A DNA stretch of 64,000 nt from Cucumis sativus (Eukaryota; Streptophyta; Magnoliopsida; Cucurbitales; Cucurbitaceae), in the NCBI RefSeq assembly GCF_000004075.3, contig NC_026657.2, positions 6,448,001-6,512,000 of the forward strand, in the 5' to 3' direction. Shown in pieces: positions 1 through 14,400 of the stretch. Under the pieces are notes generated by a model. The model did no database searches, had not been told where the DNA came from, and saw only the letters and a list, made by a program, of their open reading frames with translations. Within the stretch, counting starts at the first letter, position 1. Every line of letters begins with the position of its first letter. A program made the position numbers and the translations under genes.

Positions 1-3000
1 TTAGCAGTGAGTGACTGTGAAAGAGAAAGAGAAAGAGAGAGAGAAGAGAGGGAAGTGTGGGACAGTCACCTCTGGGATGGACCCACTTTTGTTCCTCCTT
101 TAACCTGCACTTCTTTTCAAACAGGTGGGGACGCTCCACTCCGCCACACCCTACTATACTCTCCCTTTCGCCTATTTCCTATTGCTTTAATCTCATCGGT
201 ATGAATCTGAGTTCCTACTACCTTCTACTTCTACTATTACTACTACTACTACAACTACAACTACTACTACTACTGCTTTGGATTTTCTCCATTTTCATCT
301 CCACCGCCACCACTTACCTTACTACGCCTTCCTATTTTCTTCTCTCTTCTCAGTTCTCCCCCTTTAATTTCTTCCTTCTTTTTATAAAATTTGTCTATAT
401 ATCTACATTGTAATCATCCTCAAACTTGTTCCTATATATTTCACGATTACTGTCTCCCCAGTACTGAACGTAGGGATTGGGTTTCCTAAGCTGTTCCTTC
501 CACATGTATTCAATTTGGCTTTTTAAATATTTCTGCAATCCACCTGCTCCTCGTAATGAAACGAACAAATATGTGAGGCTAATGCATAATTAGCTAATTT
601 AGCTTATTTGTGGGGTTGTCAATTTGGAACCGGAATCGGTTTACCAGTGGTTTACAGAAAATTACAAACTTAGCCACAAATATTAAATTGATTCTTGCTT
701 GTTATTATTCCAATTTCACGGTGTATATAACAAGTATATCAACTAGTAACACTACACCTCTCCTCCCCACTTTATGGTTGGTGTATAAGTATACATCAAT
801 ATTGTGTTTTGAATGAGCATATTCAGTACGGTATATGATACATTTATATTAATGATATACGGCCGTTTATTTTAAATAAAATTTTAATCAATATATTCAT
901 GTTTAACGTTTATGTAAATAATAGATGTACTAATTATAAATCAATATTGTATTTTAATTATATTTATAATTAATTGGTGATATACTACTAGTACACCCGT
1001 GATAGGTTTGAAAATAACTTTTAATTATTATTGTATATTAAATATAATACCTTACTATTAAATTTTAGATGACTTTTTCATAAGTGCAAAAAAAAAAAAA
1101 AAACTACTTTTGCACCAATAATCTAGTACTTTAGTATTTCATTTTAAACAAATTATGACATGTTATCGATGAATACTCTAATAATATATTTTAAATACGT
1201 TTCGAATTAGTATTAGTATAAAATTGAAATACCAATATTATAATTCAAGTATATATTTTCAATGAAGATATATTTCATATACTTTGGGTATCAACAACAT
1301 GCAATGTAGATATATTTTTCTCTATTTAAATTGTGTACTAATAATGCTGGGAAATATGAAGTGTATACATTTACTACAGTTGATATACTAAATTAAATGT
1401 AATTTAGACAGTCAAACTTTCAAAATATAACAGATTACTTCCAATATATAGAAAATACTCATATCATTTACTACTTTTCTCTCTCATTCTATTCTCTAGT
1501 ACAAACAAATGTAGAAGGCTAAAAAATAACTTTTGTTTTCAAATAAGAGAAGTATATGTTTTCTGGGAGAAAAAAAAAAGGGTATACGATAACTACTTCA
1601 GTTATGATCATATCAAGAAGCTATTTCTAACCACCAATTAAACTTGAAATCACATCTCACTCAATTGAGCTGGAATTTTGTTGAGGAAGAAACTAATTGT
1701 AAAATTATACGTCAAAGCTTATAATTACTTATAATTGCTGCCCATAATTTTTTTTAAAAAAACGTCTAGATTAAATACTTAAAAAAATCCTCCTTCTGAC
1801 CAGTATAAACTTTAAAAACTGTTTATGATAAATTCTAATCATATTCTGTAACAAAAAAATGATTGTTTTCTATTTCAAGTAGAAGTATGACATTAAAATA
1901 TGGCCATCTAAAGTGTCCATAAACATTGTTTACACTAATAGTTATTGAAAGTTAATCCAAACAATTGTTTAACCTGTCAGTCTTACTAATCAACTAACTA
2001 TTTATTTTGTCTTAAATATTTTTGTTATAATCGATGACAGTGTCCGGGACTCATGTGTGCACATCTGGAAGCCATCCAACAAAATTTTCTAGCTATTATG
2101 TATGGTATGTCTGTGCCTTGGCCACTGGGGCTGTCATAAATTTAATTGTATAAAATATTGTCCCTTTCTTGCATGTTTCGATGTCTAAATAGGTTGAAAC
2201 CCCATACAATGTTATGTCACAGTCGCCAAAAAGAAGAGAGAAAATAATATCAATAATCATAAAAACCAGATCTTATTGGAATTATTAAGTATACGGCCTC
2301 TTTATTTTCTTGATGGTCTTTTGACTTGTTGTGGATTTCAAGTGAGAAACTTGCGTCTAAACATTTATTTTGCAGCTCCAGTCCCAGATTTGTTTTGCGT
2401 TCTTCTCCTTAAACACTGTACAGATTATTACAGAGAACACTGACATGCAATTCTTTCATTTCCAAAACAGCTAAATATAAAGTTAAAGTTGTTTTTATTT
2501 GTGTGTTAGCTTGAAGTTTATTAGAAGTATTATTTGTTAAGTGAGTTTAGCTGTTCATCTGTTCATCTGTTCATCTGCAACCAATTAATATTATCATTAG
2601 TTGTTATTATGATTGCTTATTTCTTAACCGTTTTCCTCTCTCCTCATTTATAAATATCATTGGTATATTCATTATTAATAATATGGAGAGAGTCATCTAT
2701 TTTAATTTCCGAGTTTAGTAAAATTGAAAATGGTCCAATAATTTTAAGATGACAAGTTCATTAGCTCAGACTAATTAGAGGGAGTTGGTAATTGGCACTG
2801 ATGGGTTTGGCATGTGACGGATAATATTAAAAAGAGAAAATAGAAGTAAGATGGAGGGAGGGAGCAATAATGATAAAGAATAAATATAGGAATATGTGAG
2901 AAGGGAAAGGAGGTGGTAATGTGTGATGAGCAGTGAGTAGTGATTAATAGAGGAATGAAATTGAAGTGTGATGAGTATAGCGAGTAATAGAGGAAATGGA

Positions 3001-3551
3001 CTTGAAGTTAGACAAAACAAAGGGACCATGTGAAAAGTGAAACTTAAAGTAGGAATGAAATGGCAACAGCAATACAGTGAGATGGAGAAGAGAAGATTCA
3101 ACTTTCATTGGGAATCGCAGAGCATTGAATAAATGTTTCAACCAAATACTTGATTTGTACAAATTAATAACCAAAAGTATAGATAAAGTAATTTGGAAGC
3201 ACATAATAAAGTGCCTGCCTACAAAATTAGTCAAAGCGACCACTTCCCCAACTTTTGTCATTTTGACTCCCAACCTTCTGCCACTGCTACAGTTCTACAT
3301 TGTTTGTTTCTCCTTTTCCACTTCTATTTAATAGGGGGGAAGTTCCTTTTTCTTTTCCCTTTTCTTTTTCTCATTCAAGAGCTATATATAAATTACATAA
3401 TTTAATGGAGAAATCCCATTTCTAAGTAGAAATATACTTTTCACCCTCTGCAAACAAAGCAGGGAATTGGTGATTGAAGCCACTTGTGAAGACGTCTTAA
3501 TTTGAAGCCAGTGCTCTATAGTTTTGTAAAAATAAAAGAAAATAGAGTAAG

Positions 3552-3554
3552 AGA

Positions 3555-3585
<31 letters not shown>

Positions 3586-3586
3586 T
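3552..3586. repeat. (GAT)n trinucleotide microsatellite
   Basis: About eleven perfect GAT/ATG units in intergenic DNA. On the minus strand they read as a His run inside a spurious open frame. It is a likely polymorphic marker. Confidence 0.85.
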
Positions 3587-4131
3587 AGGCGATGATTGGG
3601 GAAGTAAAGGTGTATGGCGAGCAAAAGCATGAAATGAACAAGTTGGCGTGTGAGAGCAGCTCAAAGCTCTAATCCCAGGAAAGCAAAAACAAGATTAGTG
3701 ATTAAAATGATTAGTCTCTTAATATTTAAAATACTCATGTCATGAGTCACGCCAATGAGAATGAGAAGACAGAGTGGGGAAAATATAAAAAACAAAAATA
3801 AAGAGAAAGGTTTTAAAATTTGTATTCTTTTTGCGTATTGTGTGGACCCCTGCGGGGTTGCTCTTGTTCTTTGCTTTATTGAAAAGTTTGGCAAATTAGG
3901 GTTTGAAAGTTTGGGATTTGGGTTATTGGAATTAGGAAAAGAAGAAAATAAGGTACTTAAAGTTGGCTTGTTTCATGATTCCTTTCTCACTCTCCCTCCT
4001 CTCTGGTCCACTGGAAAATGCTTTTGCAGCTGCTGTTTCTTACTGTTCTTCCTTCCAAATTTCCAACTTGACTTGTGCTTTTTTTCCTTTAGTTTCTATT
4101 TTAAATTAGTTTCTGAGCTATCCATACGATC

Positions 4132-4176
4132 AAGCCCGGTTAATGGAAGCCCGGTTAATGGAAGCCCGTTCAATGT
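4132..4176. repeat. three tandem copies of a 15-bp unit
   Basis: The unit AAGCCCGGTTAATGG occurs twice exactly (4132-4146, 4147-4161), then once in degenerate form (4162-4176), followed by GGGCC. It lies in intergenic DNA. Confidence 0.8.
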
Positions 4177-5476
4177 GGGCCTATAACCCGATGTGAGGGG
4201 TTCTAAACTTCTTATCGTTATTTGAATGTATATAACTCAAAATCCCATGTCGTGATATCTTTTTGAATTTGGGTCGGGGCTTTCTAAGTTTCATGGAGCT
4301 AAGTGAGGCATTTTATCACAATCACAAGGTGCTTCAGCTTCAACACTAAACAAATTTAAACACTTGGCTCATTAGTGAAATGGTGTCGGGGCATCATTAA
4401 ATATGTAATCGGCCTAATTGTCACAATGGCATATGTGGTAGCATTCGCTAAAATAGTAAAAATGTAATGTTTGCGCTTGGAAGTGTCGTTGAATTGGAGA
4501 TGATCCATTTGGAAACGTCAACCAAATGTGAGGTCATCGTCAATACAAAAACTAAAAAGGGCGAATGACATTAGTACAATATTAGAAAAACATAATTTAG
4601 TTCTAGTTGGTATTAGAATTTTGATTTAAAACTATTGATATTATTTACAAAACATTACAAATTTTATCATAATATGTTTAAGTTTTCTTACTGTGTTTTG
4701 TAAATATTTTCAATATTTTGTTATTAACAACAATTCTCTTTAAAATAACCTATGTGGCTTTATCGTGCATCCAACTTTCATACACCACAACTGGAGATCG
4801 TTGCTGACCAATTCGACCATTCTTATGACTCTATCTATGAACTTTGAAAAATCAACTTTGTCGGCCGTCGCCAACTAACCTTTGGTCGCAGTTGATTAAC
4901 CTTTAAAATTTGTAATAAAAACATTTTTAGGATTTAGGGTAATCTCGAGTGATCTTAGTTGGCTAATCCCGACCACCATCTCCTATAACTCTACTGACGA
5001 CCTTTCGACAATTGACTTCATAGACGATTGCTAGCCTTCAAAAAATTTAAATAACTCATTCCAAATATGTTTTTAGTTTACTTATAATTAAAATATATTT
5101 TCTCTTGCTTTTTTTTTTTTACTTCTTTTGTACTCATATATATAATTAAGTATTTTTATTTAGACTATAGGTGTAGAAATAGCTAATTTATTTTAATAAC
5201 ATTTTTTTGTTTGTTAACTTAACTAGCTTGAAGATGTAAAATATATTTTGAACTTAAAAAAAATAGTAGCAAATAAAAGAAAATTAAAAAACATATTTTT
5301 TTATTCTAAAAATATAGTTTGATAAAAGAAATCATAATTGAAAAATAAACTAGGAGACTCATAATTACTATAGCCGACGCTTTCTTCTTCCTCTTCTTGC
5401 TGATCACCAACCCAACGATCACTGCTTCTCAAAACTCACAAAAGCTGCTTCTAATTTCTACAGGCCCCTCTCTGCT

Positions 5477-8400
5477 ATGGCAGCTGCGGCTTCAGCAGCG
5501 GCGGCTGAGATAATTGAACTACCTCGACCACGAGACAAGCTCCCAACGAACCCATCTCTAGACTCTGCTTCTTGCTACCCACCCGAATCATCTTCTTCCT
5601 CAGCCGACCGCATATCCGATACCAACGAGTCTTCTTCTTCACCAGACGGTTTCCAAGAGGACGTTGAAATTCAGGTACATACTGCCACACCTCTCCTTTA
5701 TAAATTCGCACCTGTATTCGAGAATTATTGAATTAACTTAATCTTTGGTTGTTGAGAAACGATCGATATGGGTAAACGCTAATGTGAACTTCCATTATTC
5801 TATACGCCATCCTCGTTCTAATTTCTGTCAACAGAAGCTGCCAATTATCTCCATCCTCATCTTCATCTAAAATGTCATTCTCTAAGGCGAATTTTGTAGA
5901 ATTGACCTGGCTCCATAATCTGTTGGTCACGTCCCTCTCCATTCTTTTTGAGGATCTCGTCGCTTATTTTTCACATTCTCCCCCTCTTCCTTCTTTTGGA
6001 CTGAATCGCGTTTCTTTCATTTCATCTCAACTTTATCTAAAATCCTTCCGAGAAATAAAGAATCCAACGTAGGGTTCATCAGATTCGATTTTTGACATTC
6101 GAAGGGCTTTTTACTTTTCAGTCGAAAATTTTAATTTAAACATTTTATTAAGTGATGGATTTTATTTATTCATTTTAAATAAATCTATTTATTTATTTAT
6201 TTATGTATCTATATCATGCACGAAATTTATTGTTGAACATGAATTTGAATTAGAACAATGGAAGAGAAAGAATAAAAGAAGTGGCAAATTATCTGAAAAT
6301 AATGGGCCTGACAGTGCCATTAGTCTCGTAACCCCCCAAAATAATCAATCAAACACACGTTCAAAATAAAACAACCTCAAAGTTTCTTGACATCGTTCAT
6401 GAAAAAGGACATTGAGATTGTTATGGTAAAATTTCCTTATGTTGAAGTTATTGATTCATTGAGATATAAGCAACTCTATCCTGCTTAGTTTTATGTTATC
6501 AACCTAACATCAACAAACATCTCTCTTTATTCTCTTCTCTTAGAATATATCTATGCAAATTCGATGACATTATGGTCAAACATCTTCTAGCTAATTTTAG
6601 ATTCTAGAATCACGTTCCCACTGAATTACTTGTCGGTTACCCATTTCCTAACCGAAGTTATGTTATTTTACACGAGCCCCTGCACAGCTCAGCTCATTCT
6701 TAACACAAATATCTCTTCTCTATCTGAAATGATAATCCAAAAACACAACTTAAAAATGACTGACTAAAAATTTTAAGATATATAGAAAAAAACACGTGTA
6801 ATTAATATAATCACTCCAAACATAATTGTTGAGATGTTGAAAGTTCCACGTTGGAAAAACTAAGGAGACTCACACCCCTTATAAGGCAGATGAGCTACAC
6901 CTCTTATTGCCAATTGGTTTTGAGATGGAACTCCATACTATCAAACATGGTATTAGAGCTCATTAAGCCCAAACGGGTATTCAATCCAAGATAAGTGAAC
7001 CCAAAAGAGGCACCATCTTGAGGGACATGTTGAGAGTCCCACATTGAAAAAACCAAGTAGACTCACACTATAAATGGGCTACTCATTTTATTGCCAATTG
7101 GTTTTGAGATGGAACCCCATCCTATTATACAGTAATGTTATAGCATATCTAGAAAAATGAAAAATTTACAAACATCTTGATTTAAATATTTTAAGAAAAA
7201 TCTGCTTAAACTAGAAGGTACACCAAGCACAGCCTTAGCCTCTCTTGAACATGGATTGTGCATAAGAGGACCCTACAAGTAATTAGAAATTTCTAGATTC
7301 CTTTTGGAATTCTAATCCACTGGGAAATTTCATTTCTTGTCTGTTTTTATGCTATCTTAGATTCTTATTACTTGCGCCCTTAATTCTTATACCCAAAGAC
7401 TTGGAAAGAAGAAGGTACTCATGTGGTTCTTCACTCTGGATATATTCAGATGTATATAGTCTATAAAATCTGTAAGCAGAAAATATATGAGACCTTTCCT
7501 AAAGCTTTGTATTTTATATCATCTCTGAAACTTCTTATTTTTTGCAGTCATCTGCATTATTGAGAAGCGAAGAATATCGGCAGTTGTTCCGCCTGCCATT
7601 GGATGAAGTAAGTAGCTCCAGTTTTGTGGTTGTTAGTTTATTAATTGAAGCTGAAGTTGATAATAGGATGATTTGCGTCAAGGTCAAGCTAAAGAATCGA
7701 TAAGAAAAAAGGAAAAATATAAAGAAAGAAAAAAGAAATTGTTGCCATTCATAAAGCTAAGTAAACATTGATGTAAGTGATGATTTCTTAGTGGGATCTC
7801 TGAAGTTTTCTTCTGATTTAGAATAAGAAAAACAGCATATACAGGAAAATATTTCAGAAGGGAGAAATATGATGAATTAAATTAATCAATTATTACATTT
7901 TAATGAAGTATTTTCTACTTATTTCAATATTTCGTGAAGTTTTTTTTTATTTGCCTATTTCAATGCTTCCTGTGACCATTTACTATATTTTCTTGTTCTC
8001 CGGTTATTGGCATTGGATAACATACAAATCTACCGGATGGGCTCTAACTTTTGTGTAAAGATTGCTTCTGCATTGTAAAAAATAGGAATGCAGCTCCGTG
8101 GATGATTGCTAGTCATTTTGGAAGTGTCAGGACTAGGAGTATGATTAAATGATTAAATTTATAGTAGCCTATTCCTATTGGTTTAAGCTTTTTGGTAGTT
8201 TAACATGGTATTATAGCTGGATATCCTTTATTCCAGATTTGTAGCATTGTTTCCTCCCAAATAATATTAATACACTCATTGGGCCAAACTCTAATTTTCA
8301 AGCTCACAGGTGGAGGAAAATGCTAGCAATGTTAATAATATGATTGACTGAGCTTACGTAATCTTTATTGAAATGTTTGATGGATATGTTTCTTTATTGG

Positions 8401-11400
8401 ATTATATGATGGATATGTCTCAGCCCAAGGGATGAGAAAATATGTAGGTTTTTGCAGATTGTTGTAACTAGAATTCCCGGATATCTGCTTTATCCAGGAT
8501 TCCTTTGGAGATCTTATTGTCTGAAAACTGAACTTCTCTCTTTAGTAATAATTTTATATCTACATGTAGTGACTTTTAACTCTTGGTTGTATCATGATAT
8601 CACGTCAATTGGAGCTTGTTCAGAGTGTAAATTTTGGTAGGCAGGTTATTTACCCCCACTCCACCACCACATAAGCTATATCTGTTTTTGAAAGAACACT
8701 TGTGTATATTGAGTCAGATTCTTCTCTAAGATATTATCTTAGTACAAGTTTATTTTGATAATAAATGCTGTATTTCTAGGTCCTTATTGAAGACTTCAAT
8801 TGCGCTTTCCAAGAAAACATACTAATTCAGGTAGTTTTTATCTTTCATAGAGCCTCGTTCAGGTTCAGAATAAGTTGTGAACTTGAAATTTTACATTTGA
8901 TTGATTATCTTGATAGGCATGGCATATAGCCACTTTCGATTTTACCATAAGAAAACCAATGTTCTATCTCCGGTTTTTTGCTTTCTCTTATTGAAATGTA
9001 AAATACATGAATTTGTAATTGGAAATGAATGGATTATGGTCCAGCCATTTTTTGCCTTTAGTATCATTATTTTGTATATGTTTCAGGGCCACATGTATCT
9101 GTTCGTGCACTATATCTGCTTTTACTCCAACATCTTTGGGTTTGAGACAAAGGTAAGTTATGATTTAAACCAAAAGCTGTCTCTCTCACTTTAGTGCATG
9201 GGTTTGGATTATGCAAGCACACAGATCCCTCACAATCATTTTATCAATAAAACCACTGTCTTAACCATCATGGGTTGACCTAGTAGTAAAAAAGTCAATA
9301 ATTAACTATGAGGTTATGAGTTCGATCCATGGTGGCCACCTACTTAGGAATTAAGCCACCTACTTAGGAATTAATTTCCTACGGGTTTCCTTGACATTCA
9401 AATGTTATAGGGTCAGGCGGGTTGTCCTGTGAGATTAGTTAAAGTGTGCGTAAATTGGTTCGAACACTCACGGATATAAAAAAAAAAGAAAAAAGAAAAA
9501 TCCACCGTCTTCTTTCATCTACTCAGGCTAGAAGTTCTTATTTTTTTGGTGTAAAAAACGTAGATGCATTATGGTAATGAAAGTAGCTTGAGGCATTTCA
9601 GACTAGGTATTCAAGTGAAGGATGGCTCCTATTTCTGCATTCAAGTAGAATTAATTATAGACATGTCATCTTCAGTGCCATATTTATAAGTTACTATTAT
9701 TATTTTTATTAGAATTTAGAAGTATTTTTAGTCTCCACTTGAATGTCTGCACACCTTATATGGCTAGTACTGTTTCAATATCAATCAAGGAAAGAATCCC
9801 TACAATTGCGCTGATCCCCCTACCTAACGCATTGTGTGGTCGTTAATTAGGTTTCGAGAAGGACCCTTTAGAGGTTTGGTCCTTAGGTTCCATGTTTCTC
9901 TTTGGGCTGCAGTTTCAAAGTTTTTTCTGTAATTATTCCCTTGGTAACATTTTTTGAATAAGGTTTCATGTTTCTTTTTGGCTTCGCTTCGATGGTTTTT
10001 TTTTTTTTTTTTTTTTGTAATTATTCCCTTGGTAACATCATAGTGAATAGAAGCCTTTCTTGTAGTAATCCACATGGATATGTTGACCCTTTTAGGGCTC
10101 TTTGTTTTCCAAAGCCTCTGAATAAGAAACATCAATGGGAGAAGCAAATGATAGATGAGTAACCAAGGATTTAACAGTGAAGCAGCCACTTGGTTCTAGG
10201 GACCAAACTTTCTTGTCTGGGTTAGAATTTACCATTTTCCCATTTAAAGAAATCATCAGCGATTGAAAGTCAACAACCTCCTCCTCTTCCAATAATCTTC
10301 TAAATTAAACTGCCCAAGAACTAGTTTGGCTATCCCAGTGCTCAGAAATTGACCCTTTAGGCAAGAGGGCAATATGAAATAATCTAGGGAACTTGCTGTT
10401 TGGGCAATATTATCCAGCCATGGATCATTCCAATTGAACACTCTGCTGCCATTACCAATTCTGAAAGTTGCTAGAGCTTCAATCTTGCGCCATTCTCTTG
10501 AAATACTAACCAACGGGCTTTCTCAAACTCAAATTATCCTTCCTGCTAGTGAGCCAAAGGAAGGGCTGGGTACCGTGAATACATTAAACTACTTTGCACC
10601 ACAAGGCTTTCTGTTCTGACATAAATCTCCATCCCCATTTTGATAAAAGAGTTATATTTCTTATTCTCAAATCACTTAGGCTGAGGCCCCATCTATTTGG
10701 CTTTTGATGATTTTAGACCATTTAGCTAAGTGGTTCAGCTTTCCCCCAGTATTACCTTCCCATAAAAGTTTTCTCATGATTTTCTCTGAAGTATTAGAAA
10801 CTGAAATTGGCATGAGGAGGGTTGAAATGTAGTAAGTAGGGAGATTGGAAAGGACTGATTTGCATTGTGTGATTCGTCCACCACGAGATAAGTTGTACCT
10901 CCTCCACTTGCTTAGTTTACCTTGAATTTTATCTATAATGGGCTGCCAGAATAACGAGCATTTTGGGTAGCCTCCAAGCAGTAGACCAAGGTACATTAAG
11001 AGAAGCTTTTCTGTCTTACATCTTAGTCTTGAAGCTGATTCAGTGATCATTCTTTCCTCTATATTAATTCCACAAATGTCCGATTTTTCCCAATCTACTT
11101 TTTATTCTGAATCCTACAGGTGTAGTTAAGAAAAACTTCAACTCTTCAAGTATCTTTTTTATCCATATGCCCTCACAAATTCCTAAGAGCCAAGGCTATA
11201 AATTCTGCTTCAGCACTGCTTTTGGCCACCACATTCTGTTTTTTAGTTCTCCAAGTAACCAAATTTCCTCCAACAAAGTAACAATTACTAGACGTGGATC
11301 TTCTATTTGTAGCACTTCCTGCCCAATCTGCATCATTGCAGAGTTCTACTTGGAAGTGATTATTCTTTTGAATAGAATGCCTTTTTCAGGGTATACCTCA

Positions 11401-14400
11401 ACATTCTATAAGCAGCTTCAAAATGAGTCGGTCCAGGGGCATGCATAAATTGACTAACCATGCTTATAGCATACACAATATTAGAGCGTGTATGAGATAG
11501 ATTAATCTACCAACAAGTCTTTGATATCATTATTTGCCCATTATTTCTTTAGCTCTTGCTGTTAGAAGTTTCAGATTAGGTTCAACAAGAGTTTCTGCAA
11601 ACCTAAAAAATCTTACAGATATAAATGATAAATATAAACATAATACACATCTAATGTTACAAGGATAACATAAGTAGGAGAAGGTAGAAAGATAGTAAAG
11701 GACAATATGACGAAGATATTTACAATAATATAATAAATACTAATATTGACAGTATAACAAATAGAAAACCCTTCAAGTTTGGACTTCGTTTATTTGTTCA
11801 TTTTATAAACATGTTTCTCCTGGGCAGATAATCCGATCAATCAAATTATACTAGAAAGTGAGGAATATATGAAAAGTTGCTTAGCCAAAGTACTCAATGA
11901 ATTCACATACTTTATTGTTTGGTGTGCACGACTTCTCACATCTATTCATTGTTTAATTTGTATGTATGATTTTGATATCATGTTTCTATTGCCATTTGAA
12001 TGTGAACCACACGATTCATTTTGATTTCTTATCACTATTTTTAAAAATTTCGGTTATTGTCAAGGTTGGATTGCTACATCATTTATATGTCTTTGATCTT
12101 GTTTATGGTTATTATTATGCTTCAGAAAATAATCCCATTTCGAGAAATAACAGCTGTACGTAAAGCAAAAACGGCAGGGATCTTCCCTAATGCCATCGAA
12201 ATTTGTGTTGGGGAGAAAAAGGTAGTTTTAAGTCTTTTATGATTTGTATTTTTATTTTTCTTTAATTTTGAATTTCATCTACCAGAATTAATTATTAGGG
12301 GTATCTTTGATATCCGTTATGTTTTTAGTCTTTTTATTTTTTTTAAAATTAAATATGCTGATCTATAATTTAATAACACTTTTCTTTCTTTCCTAAATCT
12401 TCTTTCATCTTGAAGCTTTTGGTGTGCACTTTTCAGATTAAAGTGTGCGAAGTGTGTGAGAGCTTTTACATTTTACTTTGTATCTAGCTCTTTCCCGATG
12501 TTTTGAATCTCGGTTGCTTTGAATAGCTCGTTGATTTATCTTTTGTGTTTATTTTTAGGTCGTGTTCATTTTTGTGTTGCCCGGGTACTTTCTTTGTTTC
12601 AGTTTTAGGCTGTATTTTCTTTTGTTATTTTGCTCTTTGCTCTCAGTATAATTCTCTTGTACTTTGAACATTAGTTTCATTTATTATGATTAAAAAAGAG
12701 GCTCATCTCTGTTTCAAAAGAAGAAAAAAGTAAGTTTTCAGAACACCTTTTTTATTTCTATTTTTAATTTAAAAAGTTGGCTAAGGTTTTATGAATATTT
12801 TGAAAGAGAAAAACTAAACTACCTTCCAAAAAGAAAAAATCTATTTATGAGCATATATTACGAGCTTAGTAAAATGAAACCTATAGATAAATTCATTCTC
12901 CTTCTCAAGTAATTTGTTGGTTAAATTACAAGTTTAGTTCTCAAACTTCAAGGTTTGTGTCTATTTAACTTTCAAAATTTTAAAAGTGTTTAATAGGCCC
13001 CTAAAGTCATATGAATTTTGTGTCGAATGGGTCAATGAACTTTCAACTAGAGCATATTAACTAGCATAAATTACTCACTTTTCTCTTTTCTTTTGCAGTA
13101 TTTCTTTGCATCTTTTCTATCTCGTGATGAGGCCTTTAATCTCATTAATGATGGCTGGTTGCAACATGCTAAAGGTACCGAAGCAATTATGAAAAAGCAG
13201 GTGAAGAACTGTTAATTCAATGCTTTGTTTGTAACAGCAGCATTGTTTGAGTTGTAATGCAAGCTAAGTCTTACCTTAGATTATTAGTTCATATGTAGAG
13301 AAAGGCATGAAAGTTATTAATTTTTTGGGTGGAGAATCACAGTATTTTGACATATGGCATAGCATATCTCAATATAGTTTTATTCTTCTCTATGAGTTGC
13401 CCCATATCCTGGTGTATTTTAATCATGCCCAGTTGATTGAAGTTTTAGGCAATACATTTTCAACATGTTCTGGCTTATGTTATGTGGTCTCTGGGACCAA
13501 AATGTGGTTTGAGATCAATAATGCTCGATATCTGGATTTTCCTTTCTTTGTGGCTTTATTTATTTGCACGTGTCCTTATACACAGCCTATATGCATGTGC
13601 ATGTATGCATGAATGCAGACACGTATATATGTTTTTCTTGCATGCTATGGATGTGTGAGCTTGCTTGCAATATGTTCACAAAATGGCAATGCTATATTTA
13701 TGCTTAAAGCACTAGAGTTGTTCAGAGTTGGCAATGTGTATCTAAGATATCAGTGATAGCTACGAATAAACCCAACTAAAAGAGTGAAGACATTCCTTTT
13801 CTGCTTTTGTTTGTCTCTATTATGCATTAAAAAAGTGACTTTTATGTTAGAAATCAATAAATGAATCTAGCAGACAAGAAATTGGCATCCTTGGTGTCGA
13901 AAAGGCCAAGGAGCTGGATCCTTCAGATTCTTCTGACAGGTAATTTTGTTTCCACCTTTATTTATGTCGTTTTCCTAAACTTGCTGCTTGACTTACTGGA
14001 TTATTAAATCATCTTGTGCGTAAGGAGTATGGATACTCCTATTCTTAATGTTTCGGTGGTTCAAGCCAATGTTGAAGAGGTAAATGTGCCAACCACGCTA
14101 CCACCAGAACCTATCGTTGCCACTCAGGAAGCAGAGCCAATTCTTGATATTCATGCTTCAACTTCAAGAGAGACATTAATGTGGAAGCCGGAAGACACAG
14201 ATGCTCCCAACGGTGGGTTTGCAGCATTTTCTCTCTCTTTTCTTTCTATTCAGATTAAGGAGTTAGCCTACAATTCTTGAATAGTGCAGTCCAAGAGTAT
14301 CTTATGTTATTCTTTCTACCTTTAAGCTCATGCTGGCCTTTGAGAGGGGATGCAGAAATTAGTTTAAAATATTGTAATAACATTATTCTTAGTTTAAGTG

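Larger units (their letters stand above)
1..5360. other. intergenic region with simple repeats
   Basis: No gene is supported here. The first 400 bases hold a GA-rich tract followed by a C/T-rich stretch and a TAC/ACT trinucleotide run (about 222-275). They could be the leader or promoter of a gene lying to the left, but nothing proves it. The rest is AT-rich. It contains a GTTCATCT triplication near 2552-2577, an ATG/GAT trinucleotide run at 3552-3586 and a 15-bp unit present three times at 4132-4176. The open frames in this stretch are low-complexity (poly-Leu, poly-His) and have no family signature. Confidence 0.6.

Noticed and set aside
57..413. 118-codon open frame
   Set aside because: Its length comes from poly-Leu and Phe/Ser runs of a CTA/CTT microsatellite; there is no domain and no exon partner.
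2775..3273. Two overlapping minus-strand open frames of about 108 codons
   Set aside because: Hydrophobic, Ser/Leu/Tyr-rich low-complexity translation with no family signature or splice context.
9310..9335. Possible tRNA gene (box B-like GTTCGATCC)
   Set aside because: It lacks a cloverleaf and is followed by a SINE body and A-rich tail, so it is a tRNA-derived SINE head.
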